Notes under the pieces: model-generated
Database searches by the model: none
What the model saw: only the letters and a program-made list of their open reading frames with translations
What the model was told of the DNA's origin: nothing
Part shown: positions 16,873-25,410 of the stretch, piece by piece
How positions within the stretch are numbered: the first letter of the stretch is position 1
Layout: every line of letters starts with the position of its first letter
Source: Providencia sp.
GTDB lineage: Bacteria; Pseudomonadota; Gammaproteobacteria; Enterobacterales; Enterobacteriaceae
DNA length: 64,000 bases
Assembly: GCF_003533305.1 (NCBI RefSeq)
Contig: NZ_DOEH01000026.1
Coordinates: forward strand, 18,349-82,348
Direction: 5' to 3'
Position numbers and translations under genes: made by a program

Positions 16873-19182
16873 TTAGCGGTTTTTTGATTGTTGTAGTAAT
16901 TGTTGGCGACCATATTCATAAGGTGCAGGCCAACTGACTGAATTCCACCCAAGGCGGGCACATTCATGAAGCAACCATGCCGGATCTGCCAGTAATGGAC
17001 GCGATAATGCACATAAATCAGCACGACCTGACGCGATAATGCTATTAACCTGATCGGCATCAGTGATAGCACCAACAGCAATAACAGGTACTGAACCTTC
17101 ATTACGAATACGGTCAGCCATTGGTGTTTGATACATACGCCCATAGACAGGCTGTTGTAATGGTGAAACTTCTCCTGAGGAGCAATCAATCATATCGGCA
17201 CCAGCCTGATGCATGGCTTGCCCAATCAATACCGCTTCATCAACCGTGGTTCCGCCATCAACCCAATCTGTTGCAGAGATACGAACAGAAAGTGGTTTAC
17301 CTTGCGGCCATGCATTTCTGACCGCACGAATCACCGCCAGCGGGAAACGTAAACGATTTTCAAGCGTTCCACCGTAGTTATCCGTACGTTGATTAGTCAG
17401 CGGTGAAATGAAACTTGAAAGTAAATAACCATGACCCGCTTGCAGTTCTAACCAATCAAAACCCGCGCTATCTGCGCATCTTGTTGCCGCAACAAATTGA
17501 TCGATAATTGCAGCCATTTGCTTTTCGTTCAGTTCTGATGGCATCTGAGAAACATCAGGTAAATAAGGCAATGCAGACGCTGAAACCAACGGCCAATTAT
17601 CTTTCGCTAATGGATAGTTTTCTTTTTCCCAACCACGCTGAGTTGAGCCACGACGCCCCGCATGTCCTAACTGTATTCCGATTTTTGCATCCGTTTTTTG
17701 ATGCACAAATTGAGTCACAGCTTTCCATGCGATGACTTGCTCATCATTCCAAATACCCGGGCAACCAAGAGTTGCACGCGCATCGGGTGCGATAGCCGTC
17801 ATTTCAGTCATGATAAGACTTGCCCCACCGAGTGCTCGGCTACCTAAGTGCACCAAATGAAAATCACTGACTACGCCGTTGGTTGCGCAATAAAGCATCG
17901 TTGGCGAGGCAATAACTCGGTTTTTCAGTTCGATATCACGTAAGCGATAAGGCGTGAGTATGGGTGGGATTGGGTTATCAGAAGAGATTACCCCCGATTG
18001 CTGTGCAAACCACTGTTCATAGGTTTTCAACCAATTAGCATCACGAGTACGTAAATTCTCATGAGAAATACGCTGAGAACGGGTTAATAATGAGTATGCA
18101 AATTGTTCTGGTGCTAAGTTTTCATAGCGGCTGACATTTTCAAACCACTCAGTAGAATTACGCGCAGCATTTTGAATTTTAAACACTTCAACGCTACGTA
18201 CTTTTTGATAGTGTGCTAATCCTTTGCGTAAATCACCGTTGGTTGCCTTCAAGCTTTCACAAAGTTCAATCGCATCCTCTAAGGCTAATTTAGTCCCTGA
18301 ACCGATTGAAAAATGTGCAGTATGTGCAGCATCTCCCATCAAGACAACCGGTACATCTTTACCATTTGATGGTGTAGTCCAATGTACCCAGTTATCACAA
18401 ATGACTCGAGGAAAGCGGATCCAAATGGCAGCGCCACGTAAGTGTGCTGCGTTGGCAATCAATTTTTCTCCATCAAGCCAAGGTGCAAATAGCTTTTCAC
18501 AATAAGCAATACCATCCTCTTGTGACATTTGGTCGATACCCGCCTTGAGCCACGTTTCTTCCGTTGTTTCAACGATAAAAGTCGATAACCCTTTTTCAAA
18601 TTGATAGGCGTGGACTTGGAACCAACCATGTTCATTTTCAGCGAACAAAAAAGTAAATGCATCGAAGATCTTCTTAGTTCCTAGCCAAACAAAGCGGCAA
18701 CGGCGCTGATCGATATCAGGCTTAAATACATTTTCATAGCGTGTACGTACTGCACTATTGATCCCATCGGATGCAATCAGTAGATCCGCATCATACTGAA
18801 GTGCAATTTCTTGATCGTCCGTAACTAAGGTTTCAAAAACGAGTTCAACGCCGACTTCAATACATCTATCTTGTAAAATATTGAGTAATTTTTTACGTCC
18901 AATCCCAATGAAACCATGACCACCACTGCGATTGCAGGTACCTTTGAAATGAATATCGATATCATCCCAATGACTAAATTCTGCGGAGATAGTTTCTGCG
19001 CAAACTGGATCGGCTTTGCGCAAATTACTGAGCGTTGCATCAGAGAACACGACACCCCAACCAAAAGTGTCATAAGGACGGTTACGTTCAACGACCACCA
19101 CACGGTTTTGTGGATTTTGCAATTTCATCAGCAACCCGAAATAAAGCCCTGCGGGACCGCCGCCAATACAAACGATATTCAT
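16873..19182 (-). CDS. Bifunctional anthraniloyl-/salicylyl-CoA 5-hydroxylase with OYE-type domain
   Basis: A 769-residue fusion. The N-terminal ~390 residues are a flavoprotein monooxygenase: dinucleotide fold 'GGGPAG' at residues 7-12, 'LIASDGINSAVR', and the FAD motif 'LMGDAAHTAHFSIGSG'. The C-terminal part (about 405-760) is an old-yellow-enzyme reductase, with 'LKNRVIASPTM', 'LGHAGRRG' and 'RTDNYGGTLENRLRF'. The same architecture is known from 2-aminobenzoyl-CoA monooxygenase/reductase of Azoarcus and from salicylyl-CoA 5-hydroxylases. It would hydroxylate C5 of the CoA ester. The Azoarcus enzyme also reduces the ring, which would conflict with the dioxygenase next door. The adjacent thioesterase and dioxygenase imply that an aromatic 5-hydroxy product is released. 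Confidence 0.85.
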   Translation of the reverse strand: MNIVCIGGGPAGLYFGLLMKLQNPQNRVVVVERNRPYDTFGWGVVFSDATLSNLRKADPVCAETISAEFSHWDDIDIHFKGTCNRSGGHGFIGIGRKKLLNILQDRCIEVGVELVFETLVTDDQEIALQYDADLLIASDGINSAVRTRYENVFKPDIDQRRCRFVWLGTKKIFDAFTFLFAENEHGWFQVHAYQFEKGLSTFIVETTEETWLKAGIDQMSQEDGIAYCEKLFAPWLDGEKLIANAAHLRGAAIWIRFPRVICDNWVHWTTPSNGKDVPVVLMGDAAHTAHFSIGSGTKLALEDAIELCESLKATNGDLRKGLAHYQKVRSVEVFKIQNAARNSTEWFENVSRYENLAPEQFAYSLLTRSQRISHENLRTRDANWLKTYEQWFAQQSGVISSDNPIPPILTPYRLRDIELKNRVIASPTMLYCATNGVVSDFHLVHLGSRALGGASLIMTEMTAIAPDARATLGCPGIWNDEQVIAWKAVTQFVHQKTDAKIGIQLGHAGRRGSTQRGWEKENYPLAKDNWPLVSASALPYLPDVSQMPSELNEKQMAAIIDQFVAATRCADSAGFDWLELQAGHGYLLSSFISPLTNQRTDNYGGTLENRLRFPLAVIRAVRNAWPQGKPLSVRISATDWVDGGTTVDEAVLIGQAMHQAGADMIDCSSGEVSPLQQPVYGRMYQTPMADRIRNEGSVPVIAVGAITDADQVNSIIASGRADLCALSRPLLADPAWLLHECARLGWNSVSWPAPYEYGRQQLLQQSKNR

Positions 19183-19210
19183 GGAATGTCTCCTTTGTGA
19201 CTTTGTGCCG

Positions 19211-19630
19211 TTACACCGGTTGCTGGGTTAAGGCGTTATAAAGCGCTTCAGGTATCGCTATCGACTGATGCGTTTCTAATGAAGTTGTGACATAGGTTTG
19301 CGTAACTTGCATACGCAATTCACCGCTTAAACTGGTACAACTTTGGCGTAACGTTATCGATTTACGACCAATACGTTCTACCTGTAATTCAAGCTGCACG
19401 TTATCGCCCATGCGACTAACCGCTTTAAATTCAGCTTCTAGATGAACCGTAGGTAATCCAAAGCGTTGATCAAGGATGTATCCAGCAAAACCTTCGGGGA
19501 TCAACTCATCAATCCAACGCTCTAATAGATTGTTAAACATCACGAAATATTGTGGATAAAACACAATTCCCGCCGGATCACACTCAGAGAAATGAATTTT
19601 ATGTGGTCGAGTAAATTTCAGCAGACTCAT
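19211..19630 (-). CDS. 4-hydroxybenzoyl-CoA-thioesterase-family acyl-CoA thioesterase
   Basis: A 139-residue hotdog-fold protein. The catalytic motif 'HFSECDPAGIVFYPQYF' contains D18, the nucleophile or base of the 4HBT family. Length is normal. Placed between the 2-oxoacid oxidoreductase and the CoA-dependent hydroxylase, it most likely hydrolyses the hydroxylated aryl-CoA to the free acid for ring cleavage. The exact aryl group is not visible in the sequence. Confidence 0.85.
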   Translation of the reverse strand: MSLLKFTRPHKIHFSECDPAGIVFYPQYFVMFNNLLERWIDELIPEGFAGYILDQRFGLPTVHLEAEFKAVSRMGDNVQLELQVERIGRKSITLRQSCTSLSGELRMQVTQTYVTTSLETHQSIAIPEALYNALTQQPV

Positions 19631-19640
19631 GATATTTTCC

Positions 19641-21200
19641 TTATTCCATCGCCAAACGTTGGCGGCATTTTTTTAATTCGTTGCCATGTTCGTCAGCAAG
19701 TGCTGCTTCACGTAGTTCTCGCAAATTAATGGGTGAAAGTTGGCTACCTTGGCGTTGAACAATTTCCATTAAAGTTTGAAAGTTGCGCAAACCTCGTGCG
19801 TGAGTATCGCTATAGCCCTTAACCACTCTCTGGCACTGCACGATTTCCGTGGCTAATGCAGGGTTAGTGCGAGCCGCGTCAACGACGGCGATTAACCAGT
19901 TATCAATGCGCTTATTTTCTAATTGATAACGTAAAGTTGAACGTCTTCCGCGCCGCCAAGCCGCCAGTAGGTACAACTGTAAAAACCCACCGAGAGAACT
20001 GGTAGTGATAGTGCGGCCCTTTTGTGCAAATTTGCGAAGCGCTTTGTGAAACCAATGTGGACGCATAAGCCAGCGACCTAAATTGTTGGGAAGCGTCTCG
20101 CAAATTTCTTCAATACGTGGATGCATAAATTCATTTATGTCCAAAAGTTGGTTATCTTTTGCCTGTACCTCGCTGCGTACTCGGGCAAAGCGGCTATCAC
20201 GAATTTTAAGATCAGCAACACGGATAGTGTCTTCATAAGACATCCAAAGTGCCAAATGACGAACAAGAGCACGCTGCAAGCGCTCATCTTGGCCGCCTTC
20301 TTGGGCAAATAGTTTTTTGAGCCGCTCTAAATAAAAAGTGGCGTATGCAGGGTCTTGGTAATCAATCAACCTGCGAACCCCTTCAATCGCTAAATAGTGA
20401 ACATGAGAAGAAAATTCGGTTTCAATACGAGCCAATAATGCGGCAACGAGTTTATTTTTGGGTGCATGAACAACCTGTTGCGCAGCAGGAGACACATAAG
20501 CCTCTTCAGGTTGCGCTGCTTTTTCAGCGCCAAGCGTGAAAGCACGTAAACTAGGTTTTACACCGACACCACCGCGTACAATAGTTTCTTCAAATTGTTC
20601 ACGGCTAAATGGCAATACACCAGAACCAAACAAGGCACCAAATAAGACAGCGCTGATCACGCTGCCACTGTCTTGCGCCGCTTGAGCCATATCGAAATGA
20701 ATAAATTGGCGAGCCGCTTGACCTGTATGACGTATTAAAGCTTTGCTATCGACACGCCCGTCGCCCATCGCTGATTTTTCTGTGATGGAATAAACACGAT
20801 GTGTCGAACTAATTAATGTGGTGCGCTCTGGTGTGACAAAACCACGTTGCACCGCTCTACCGGCTTCCATTAATTCAGAAGCAAGGACAATATCAACATC
20901 ACCGGGCATCGGCATTTGCGCCAAGACAGGGGTAGGTGTTTGCGGATTATCCGCACCCGGAAATAACTCAACATAATAAATAGTGGCACCCGTACGCTGT
21001 GCTACACCCGGCACGGAGGTCGTTTGCGCAAAATAGCCGTTTTCTTCGCCTAAATTGACGACCCAGTCGGCGAGTACACCGCCGCCTTCACCGCCCATGG
21101 CTAAAATAGCGATTTTTATTGGTTGTAATGCGATCATCGACTGCATTGTTGACGATGAATGTGCCGTTGATGAATTTATTGTTGATGAATAAGCAGTCAT
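19641..21200 (-). CDS. iorB: Indolepyruvate oxidoreductase beta-subunit family protein
   Basis: A 519-residue protein whose first ~220 residues are the gamma-type domain of 2-oxoacid:ferredoxin oxidoreductases ('KIAILAMGGEGGGVLADWVVNLGEENG', 'TSVPGVAQRTGATIYYVELFPG'). It continues with a ~300-residue alpha-helical extension seen in the long bacterial IorB form. It pairs with the alpha subunit encoded 10 bases upstream. IorAB normally decarboxylates aryl pyruvates oxidatively to aryl-acetyl-CoA. In this cluster an aryl glyoxylate (isatinate) is a better-fitting substrate, by analogy with phenylglyoxylate oxidoreductase. The N-terminus is Ser/Thr-rich and a later start is possible. Confidence 0.85.
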   Translation of the reverse strand: MTAYSSTINSSTAHSSSTMQSMIALQPIKIAILAMGGEGGGVLADWVVNLGEENGYFAQTTSVPGVAQRTGATIYYVELFPGADNPQTPTPVLAQMPMPGDVDIVLASELMEAGRAVQRGFVTPERTTLISSTHRVYSITEKSAMGDGRVDSKALIRHTGQAARQFIHFDMAQAAQDSGSVISAVLFGALFGSGVLPFSREQFEETIVRGGVGVKPSLRAFTLGAEKAAQPEEAYVSPAAQQVVHAPKNKLVAALLARIETEFSSHVHYLAIEGVRRLIDYQDPAYATFYLERLKKLFAQEGGQDERLQRALVRHLALWMSYEDTIRVADLKIRDSRFARVRSEVQAKDNQLLDINEFMHPRIEEICETLPNNLGRWLMRPHWFHKALRKFAQKGRTITTSSLGGFLQLYLLAAWRRGRRSTLRYQLENKRIDNWLIAVVDAARTNPALATEIVQCQRVVKGYSDTHARGLRNFQTLMEIVQRQGSQLSPINLRELREAALADEHGNELKKCRQRLAME

Positions 21201-21210
21201 ATAGGCCTCT

Positions 21211-23409
21211 TTAAAAACTCAATTGTTCACGACGACGTGAATCACGACGTTGTAAATAGCCAATGAACCAACCGCGAACTCGGTGGCGCAATTTATCCCA
21301 ACCATTTGGATTGGTAATAATTTGAGCTTTAAAAAAAGAAGGACACAACACTGCGGCGTGAGAAACTTCACCGCATAAACCACAGCCAACACAGCTGTCC
21401 ATCACCGTTGCGACCGGATCTGTTCTGAGTGGGTCTTGACTTGGTTTAATCGATAACGATGGACAACCCGATAAACGAATACAGGAGTGATCCCCCGTGC
21501 AAGTATCAGGATCAATACCAAAACGTTCACGAACAACCCGCTTACCTGCTGCAATATTATTACGAACGACTTTCTTTTCACGTCGCTGCTTATTCAACAT
21601 GCATTCACTTTGCGCAATCAGTACTTTCGGCCCACTTTCATTGGTGGTCAGTGCTTCGCGCAATGTTTTAGTCATGGTTTTAAGATCATAGGTGTGCTTA
21701 ATTGTTTTCACCCAATTAACACCAACCCCTTTCACTGCTTTTTCAATTTCATGACCTGTACTACGAGTTGGGTTTAATGCAGTCGATGACAAAATATCTT
21801 GGCCACCAGTTGCTGAGGTATAGTTATTATCAATAACGATAGTTAAGTTATCACTACGGTTGAATACACTATTGGCAATCCCACTGGTTAAACCGTTATG
21901 CCAAAAACCACCATCCCCCATAACAGAAATTGCTCGTTTGCTAGCTTTTGCATTCAATGCCGCTGCACCCGCCCCACCAAGGCCATAACCCATAGTGGTA
22001 TTACCTAAATTAAATGGAGGAAGAATCGAAAATAAATGACAGCCAATATCAGCACTGATGTGATGTTCACCAAGTTCGCGTTCTACCAATTTCATGGCAG
22101 TAAAAATAGGCCGCTCAGGACAACCGGTACAAAACCCTGGTGGGCGCGCATGGACAGTCTCATCCAAAGTTGGTTCAGCGGCATTGACATACTCAGGTTC
22201 TAAATCTTCAATTAGTGGCGCTGCAACATTAATAGTTGGAATACGAATTTGTTTTGCGGCAGCTTTAACTTGTGGTGCAATTTTTTCATAACGTTCAAAA
22301 AAGGAGCGAATACCCGCCAAGACGGTTGCCGTGTTATATTCTCCCGCCATCGGTAGCATATCTTTACCGTGCAATGCCGTGCTAATTTCGCGCTGACGCA
22401 AAATATTAGCGACATTCTGCTCAACAAAATTTGGCTGACCTTCTTCTAGGACTAATATGGCTTTTTTATTACGGCAAAAACGTTCAAACTCATCATCAAC
22501 TAATGGGTATGCTACGTTCATGACATACAATGGAATTTGGCTGTTACCAAATACATCCGCCAGCCCAATTTTATTCAACGCGCGGATCAGTGTGTTGTAA
22601 CAACCACCTTGTAATGCAATCCCCACATCATCGGCATCTTCAGAAAAAAACTCATTCAGCTCACGCTGTTTAATGAATTCGATTGCAGCTGGCCAACGAG
22701 ATGCAATTTTCTCTTTTTCGTGTAAAAAACTCGCAGGCGGTAGAACTATCCGACTGACATCACGAGTTGGATTTTCGAGTGCATCTTTAACTGTATATTT
22801 AGGATGTTGATTATCAGCACAAACAAATTGACCATGCACATGGCAAGAGCGAATACGCATTTGCAACATAACCGGAGTATTACTCGCTTCAGAAAGGTCA
22901 AAACCATCTTTTACGGCTTGAACAATCGACGGTAAATTGGGGCGAGGGTCTAACAACCACATTTGAGATTTCATAGCAAAAGCATGACTACGCTCCTGCA
23001 TAATTGACGATCCTTCACCGTAGTCTTCACCGACGATAATCAGCGCGCCACCTAATACGCCACCAGATGATAAGTTCGCAAGGGCATCCGACGCCACGTT
23101 AGTACCGACAGTTGCTTTGAAAGTCACAGCCCCGCGTAGCGGATAGTTAACAGAAGCGGCAAGTGTTGCCGCAGCAGTCGCTTCACTAGCACTATTTTCA
23201 AAACGAATACCGTATTCAGATAAAATATCTTGTGCATCAGCTAAAACGTCCATCAAGTGAGATATTGGTGCACCTTGATAGCCGGCAACATAAGAGACAC
23301 CAGATTCTAGTAATGCTTTTGTTACAGCAAGGATGCCTTCACCGCTGAAAACGTCACCTTGCCCTTGTCGTAATTTTTGAACTTCTTGTACAAACGAGCG
23401 CTCAGCCAT
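21211..23409 (-). CDS. iorA: Indolepyruvate ferredoxin oxidoreductase alpha-subunit family protein
   Basis: A thiamine-diphosphate enzyme of about 732 residues. The N-terminal pyrimidine-binding domain has 'GYQGAPISHLMDVLADA'. The TPP site reads 'SVMGDGGFWHNGLTSGI' then 'IVIDNNYTSATGGQDI'. The C-terminus has iron-sulphur motifs ('DTCTGDHSCIRLSGCPS' and 'SCVGCGLCGEVSHAAVLCPS'). The frame runs to 23484, but the ATG at 23409 follows a GAGG site and begins the conserved region. It is first in the lower catabolic operon. It converts a 2-oxo acid plus CoA to an acyl-CoA, CO2 and reduced ferredoxin. Here it could make anthraniloyl-CoA from isatinate, which would remove the need for a CoA ligase (none is present). 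Confidence 0.88.
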   Translation of the reverse strand: MAERSFVQEVQKLRQGQGDVFSGEGILAVTKALLESGVSYVAGYQGAPISHLMDVLADAQDILSEYGIRFENSASEATAAATLAASVNYPLRGAVTFKATVGTNVASDALANLSSGGVLGGALIIVGEDYGEGSSIMQERSHAFAMKSQMWLLDPRPNLPSIVQAVKDGFDLSEASNTPVMLQMRIRSCHVHGQFVCADNQHPKYTVKDALENPTRDVSRIVLPPASFLHEKEKIASRWPAAIEFIKQRELNEFFSEDADDVGIALQGGCYNTLIRALNKIGLADVFGNSQIPLYVMNVAYPLVDDEFERFCRNKKAILVLEEGQPNFVEQNVANILRQREISTALHGKDMLPMAGEYNTATVLAGIRSFFERYEKIAPQVKAAAKQIRIPTINVAAPLIEDLEPEYVNAAEPTLDETVHARPPGFCTGCPERPIFTAMKLVERELGEHHISADIGCHLFSILPPFNLGNTTMGYGLGGAGAAALNAKASKRAISVMGDGGFWHNGLTSGIANSVFNRSDNLTIVIDNNYTSATGGQDILSSTALNPTRSTGHEIEKAVKGVGVNWVKTIKHTYDLKTMTKTLREALTTNESGPKVLIAQSECMLNKQRREKKVVRNNIAAGKRVVRERFGIDPDTCTGDHSCIRLSGCPSLSIKPSQDPLRTDPVATVMDSCVGCGLCGEVSHAAVLCPSFFKAQIITNPNGWDKLRHRVRGWFIGYLQRRDSRRREQLSF

Positions 23410-23490
23410 TTTAACCTCACCAATCAACATCAGAATGTTTTTATCTTTTTTGTGTTTCTTATTTGTATCTTTTTTGTTACGCATAGGTCA

Positions 23491-23510
23491 ATCCATGATT
23501 AATCATGGAT
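23491..23510. promoter_or_regulatory. Perfect palindromic operator candidate for the lower catabolic operon
   Basis: ATCCATGATTAATCATGGAT is a perfect 20-base inverted repeat about 82 bases upstream of the iorA start. The half-site with its flank (AATCATGGATATT, 23501-23513) recurs at 23777-23789. The size and symmetry suit a MarR-family dimer, and a marR gene closes the same operon. AraC proteins usually prefer direct repeats, so MarR is the likelier binder. Confidence 0.5.
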
Positions 23511-24123
23511 ATTAGATTTATGCAGAGAGTGGATAGGACATGCATATAACGGACAAATAGACTGTAAAATAAGGGAAATATTGCAATTTGCTAAGGATAT
23601 GCGTTGAGGTGAGAAGTAAAATTTAATAAGCAAAAAACACTATAAATCATCACTTAACCATTATTAAGCCCTACAAATACAAAGGTAATAGTTGATAACG
23701 CTAAGTAATCACATGCAAACAGTTTATTAAATGGTTTCCTATATTAACTATTAGATGAATATATATAACAATATGATAAATCATGGATATTTTGCTATTT
23801 TTCAAAAAAATAACTTTATTTTTTATATTGTTAGTGACATCACAATAACCATACTCTTTCTGTATTTTTGCATTTTCTGGATAGTTTTTGCACATATTCG
23901 GCTAGGTAAGGCAAATTGTTTATGTTATGTTCAAATCACAATTAGTTACAAATAGTTTAATGAAATGTTAAATAATGGGACTAGGTTAAAATTAACAACT
24001 CACTCAAACCAAACATAAAATTGTAGACATAAACTAATTCGCATCATCGATAATCAATAGACTAAAAAATAAAAACAACACCTTGATTTTATTAAAATAA
24101 TAATACATATAAACATCAGATAT

Positions 24124-24248
24124 ATGCTCTAAATAATTCAAGTTGTAGGTAGGCGGCAAGAAAAGCTATCCCGATGAGCATACATAAGTATGTGATTCGG
24201 GTTGCTTTATGATGCCAACACCCCTACAGCTTTAAGTATGAAGAGCAT
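24124..24248. repeat. Palindromic intergenic repeat (YPAL/ERIC-like MITE)
   Basis: The ends ATGCTCT...TTCAAGTTGTAGG and CCTACAGCTTTAAGTATGAAGAGCAT form an imperfect 125-base palindrome with the internal core CATACATAAGTATG and the motif GGTAGGCGGC. This matches a repeat family common in intergenic DNA of Yersinia, Serratia, Photorhabdus and Providencia. It ends 19 bases before the AraC start and includes its apparent upstream ATG codons. A partial second copy is at 58331-58401. Confidence 0.75.
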
Positions 24249-24267
24249 TAAACTGGAGGTATCTCCG

Positions 24268-25257
24268 ATGCTGAGCAACACAACACCCATAGAAAACCAA
24301 CTCTGTTCTTCAGAACGGTTACTCTTTACCTCTGCTGACCCTGAAGAAATAAAATCGATGGTAGGCCGAGTCATGAAGCCCCATCAGTTTCATTTACTTA
24401 ATCCACATCAACGCCTTGATGCGCGTATGCACTATATTCCAATGGGCGATATTTCCCTTAGCCGTTTAAGATATGGCGCTGATGTTTGTATTGTCCCGGG
24501 CCAACTTCAAGATTTTTTTCTCGTACAAATGCCCCTCTCAGGAAGTGCTATTATTGAAAGTGGGGGAAAACATCTAGAATCCAATCCACAAATGGCGTCA
24601 ATACTCAGTCCTGAAGAATCCACAGCAATGCGTTGGAATAGCGATAACGACCAATTCATGCTGCGCATTTCACGGTCACTACTAGAACGTTCTTTGGTTG
24701 GACAACTCGGTCATACCTTAGATAAGCCTTTAGTTTTTGAACTAGGGTTTGCTTGGCAGTCTTGCATTGCGTGGCGCACACTAATGAATTATTTGATTGA
24801 ATGCGCGACAAAAACGCCCGATCTACTCCAACACAAATTGATCGCTACTCAAGTAGAACAACTAGTTTCAGTCACATTATTATCTACTCATATTCATAAT
24901 TACGCCGAAGACTCGGGCTTAAGAAGAGCGACAATTCGCCCTCGCCATGTTCGCCGTGTCCAAGAATATTTAGAAGCTCATGCCCATGAACCTATTACGG
25001 TTGAGCAACTTGCACATATTGCAGGGGTCAGTTTACGTAGCTTATATGCTGGATTTAAAGAGTTTTTAGATATCAGTCCGATGCAATATTTACGTGATTT
25101 ACGAATGGAGCGAGTACGCGCTGAATTGTTATCTGGGGAAGCCACAAATGTCACTGGTGTCGCATTGCGCTGGGGCTTTGCACATATGGGCAGATTTAGC
25201 GCCGAATATAAACATCGTTATGGCGAAACACCAAGCCAAAGTATGAAAAAAGCCTAA
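24268..25257 (+). CDS. AraC/XylS-family activator of the catabolic island
   Basis: A regulator of about 329 residues. The N-terminal ~200 residues form the cupin-like AraC-binding domain seen in regulators of aromatic catabolism ('LRYGADVCIVPGQLQDFFLVQMPLSGSA'). The C-terminal ~100 residues hold two helix-turn-helix motifs: 'EPITVEQLAHIAGVSLRSLYAGFKE' and 'VTGVALRWGFAHMGRFSAEYKHRYGE'. The frame extends to 24202, but that part lies inside a palindromic repeat. The ATG at 24268 has a GGAGG site eight bases upstream. It stands alone on the plus strand between the two minus-strand operons and is the natural candidate activator for both. The inducer is unknown. Confidence 0.9.
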   Translation: MLSNTTPIENQLCSSERLLFTSADPEEIKSMVGRVMKPHQFHLLNPHQRLDARMHYIPMGDISLSRLRYGADVCIVPGQLQDFFLVQMPLSGSAIIESGGKHLESNPQMASILSPEESTAMRWNSDNDQFMLRISRSLLERSLVGQLGHTLDKPLVFELGFAWQSCIAWRTLMNYLIECATKTPDLLQHKLIATQVEQLVSVTLLSTHIHNYAEDSGLRRATIRPRHVRRVQEYLEAHAHEPITVEQLAHIAGVSLRSLYAGFKEFLDISPMQYLRDLRMERVRAELLSGEATNVTGVALRWGFAHMGRFSAEYKHRYGETPSQSMKKA

Positions 25258-25350
25258 TTAATCCAAATAGCTAATTATTATTAATACAAAATATCCATAA
25301 GCTAATTAACAAATCATTAAATTATTATTAATCAGAGAAACTCTTCACCA

Positions 25351-25390
25351 GAAAGCACCGCACCATGATCATTTACAGGGCGGTGCTTTC
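25351..25390. terminator. Bidirectional hairpin terminator
   Basis: GAAAGCACCGC and GCGGTGCTTTC form a perfect 11-base stem around an 18-base loop. It lies between the ends of the AraC gene (plus) and the outer-membrane protein gene (minus), so it can end transcription from both sides, although T-runs are short. Confidence 0.7.
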
Positions 25391-25410
25391 TCATTAATAA
25401 CTGAAAATAA

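Larger units (their letters stand above)
23410..24267. other. Divergent control region between the lower operon and the AraC gene
   Basis: About 860 bases without a credible gene. It contains a perfect 20-base palindrome at 23491-23510, a second imperfect site at 23771-23786 sharing AATCATGGATATT, and a 125-base palindromic repeat just before the AraC gene. Two short open frames near 23700-23955 overlap each other antisense, lack ribosome sites and look spurious. Confidence 0.6.

Noticed and set aside
19641..23409. IorAB as a simple aromatic amino-acid fermentation enzyme
   Set aside because: Its place at the head of an aryl-CoA and ring-cleavage operon, beside an isatin-type upper pathway, suggests an aryl glyoxylate substrate; arylpyruvate use is kept only as an alternative.
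23701..23955. Two overlapping ORFs on opposite strands upstream of the AraC gene
   Set aside because: Phe/Ile/Tyr-rich translations typical of AT-rich spacer, no ribosome sites, mutually antisense.
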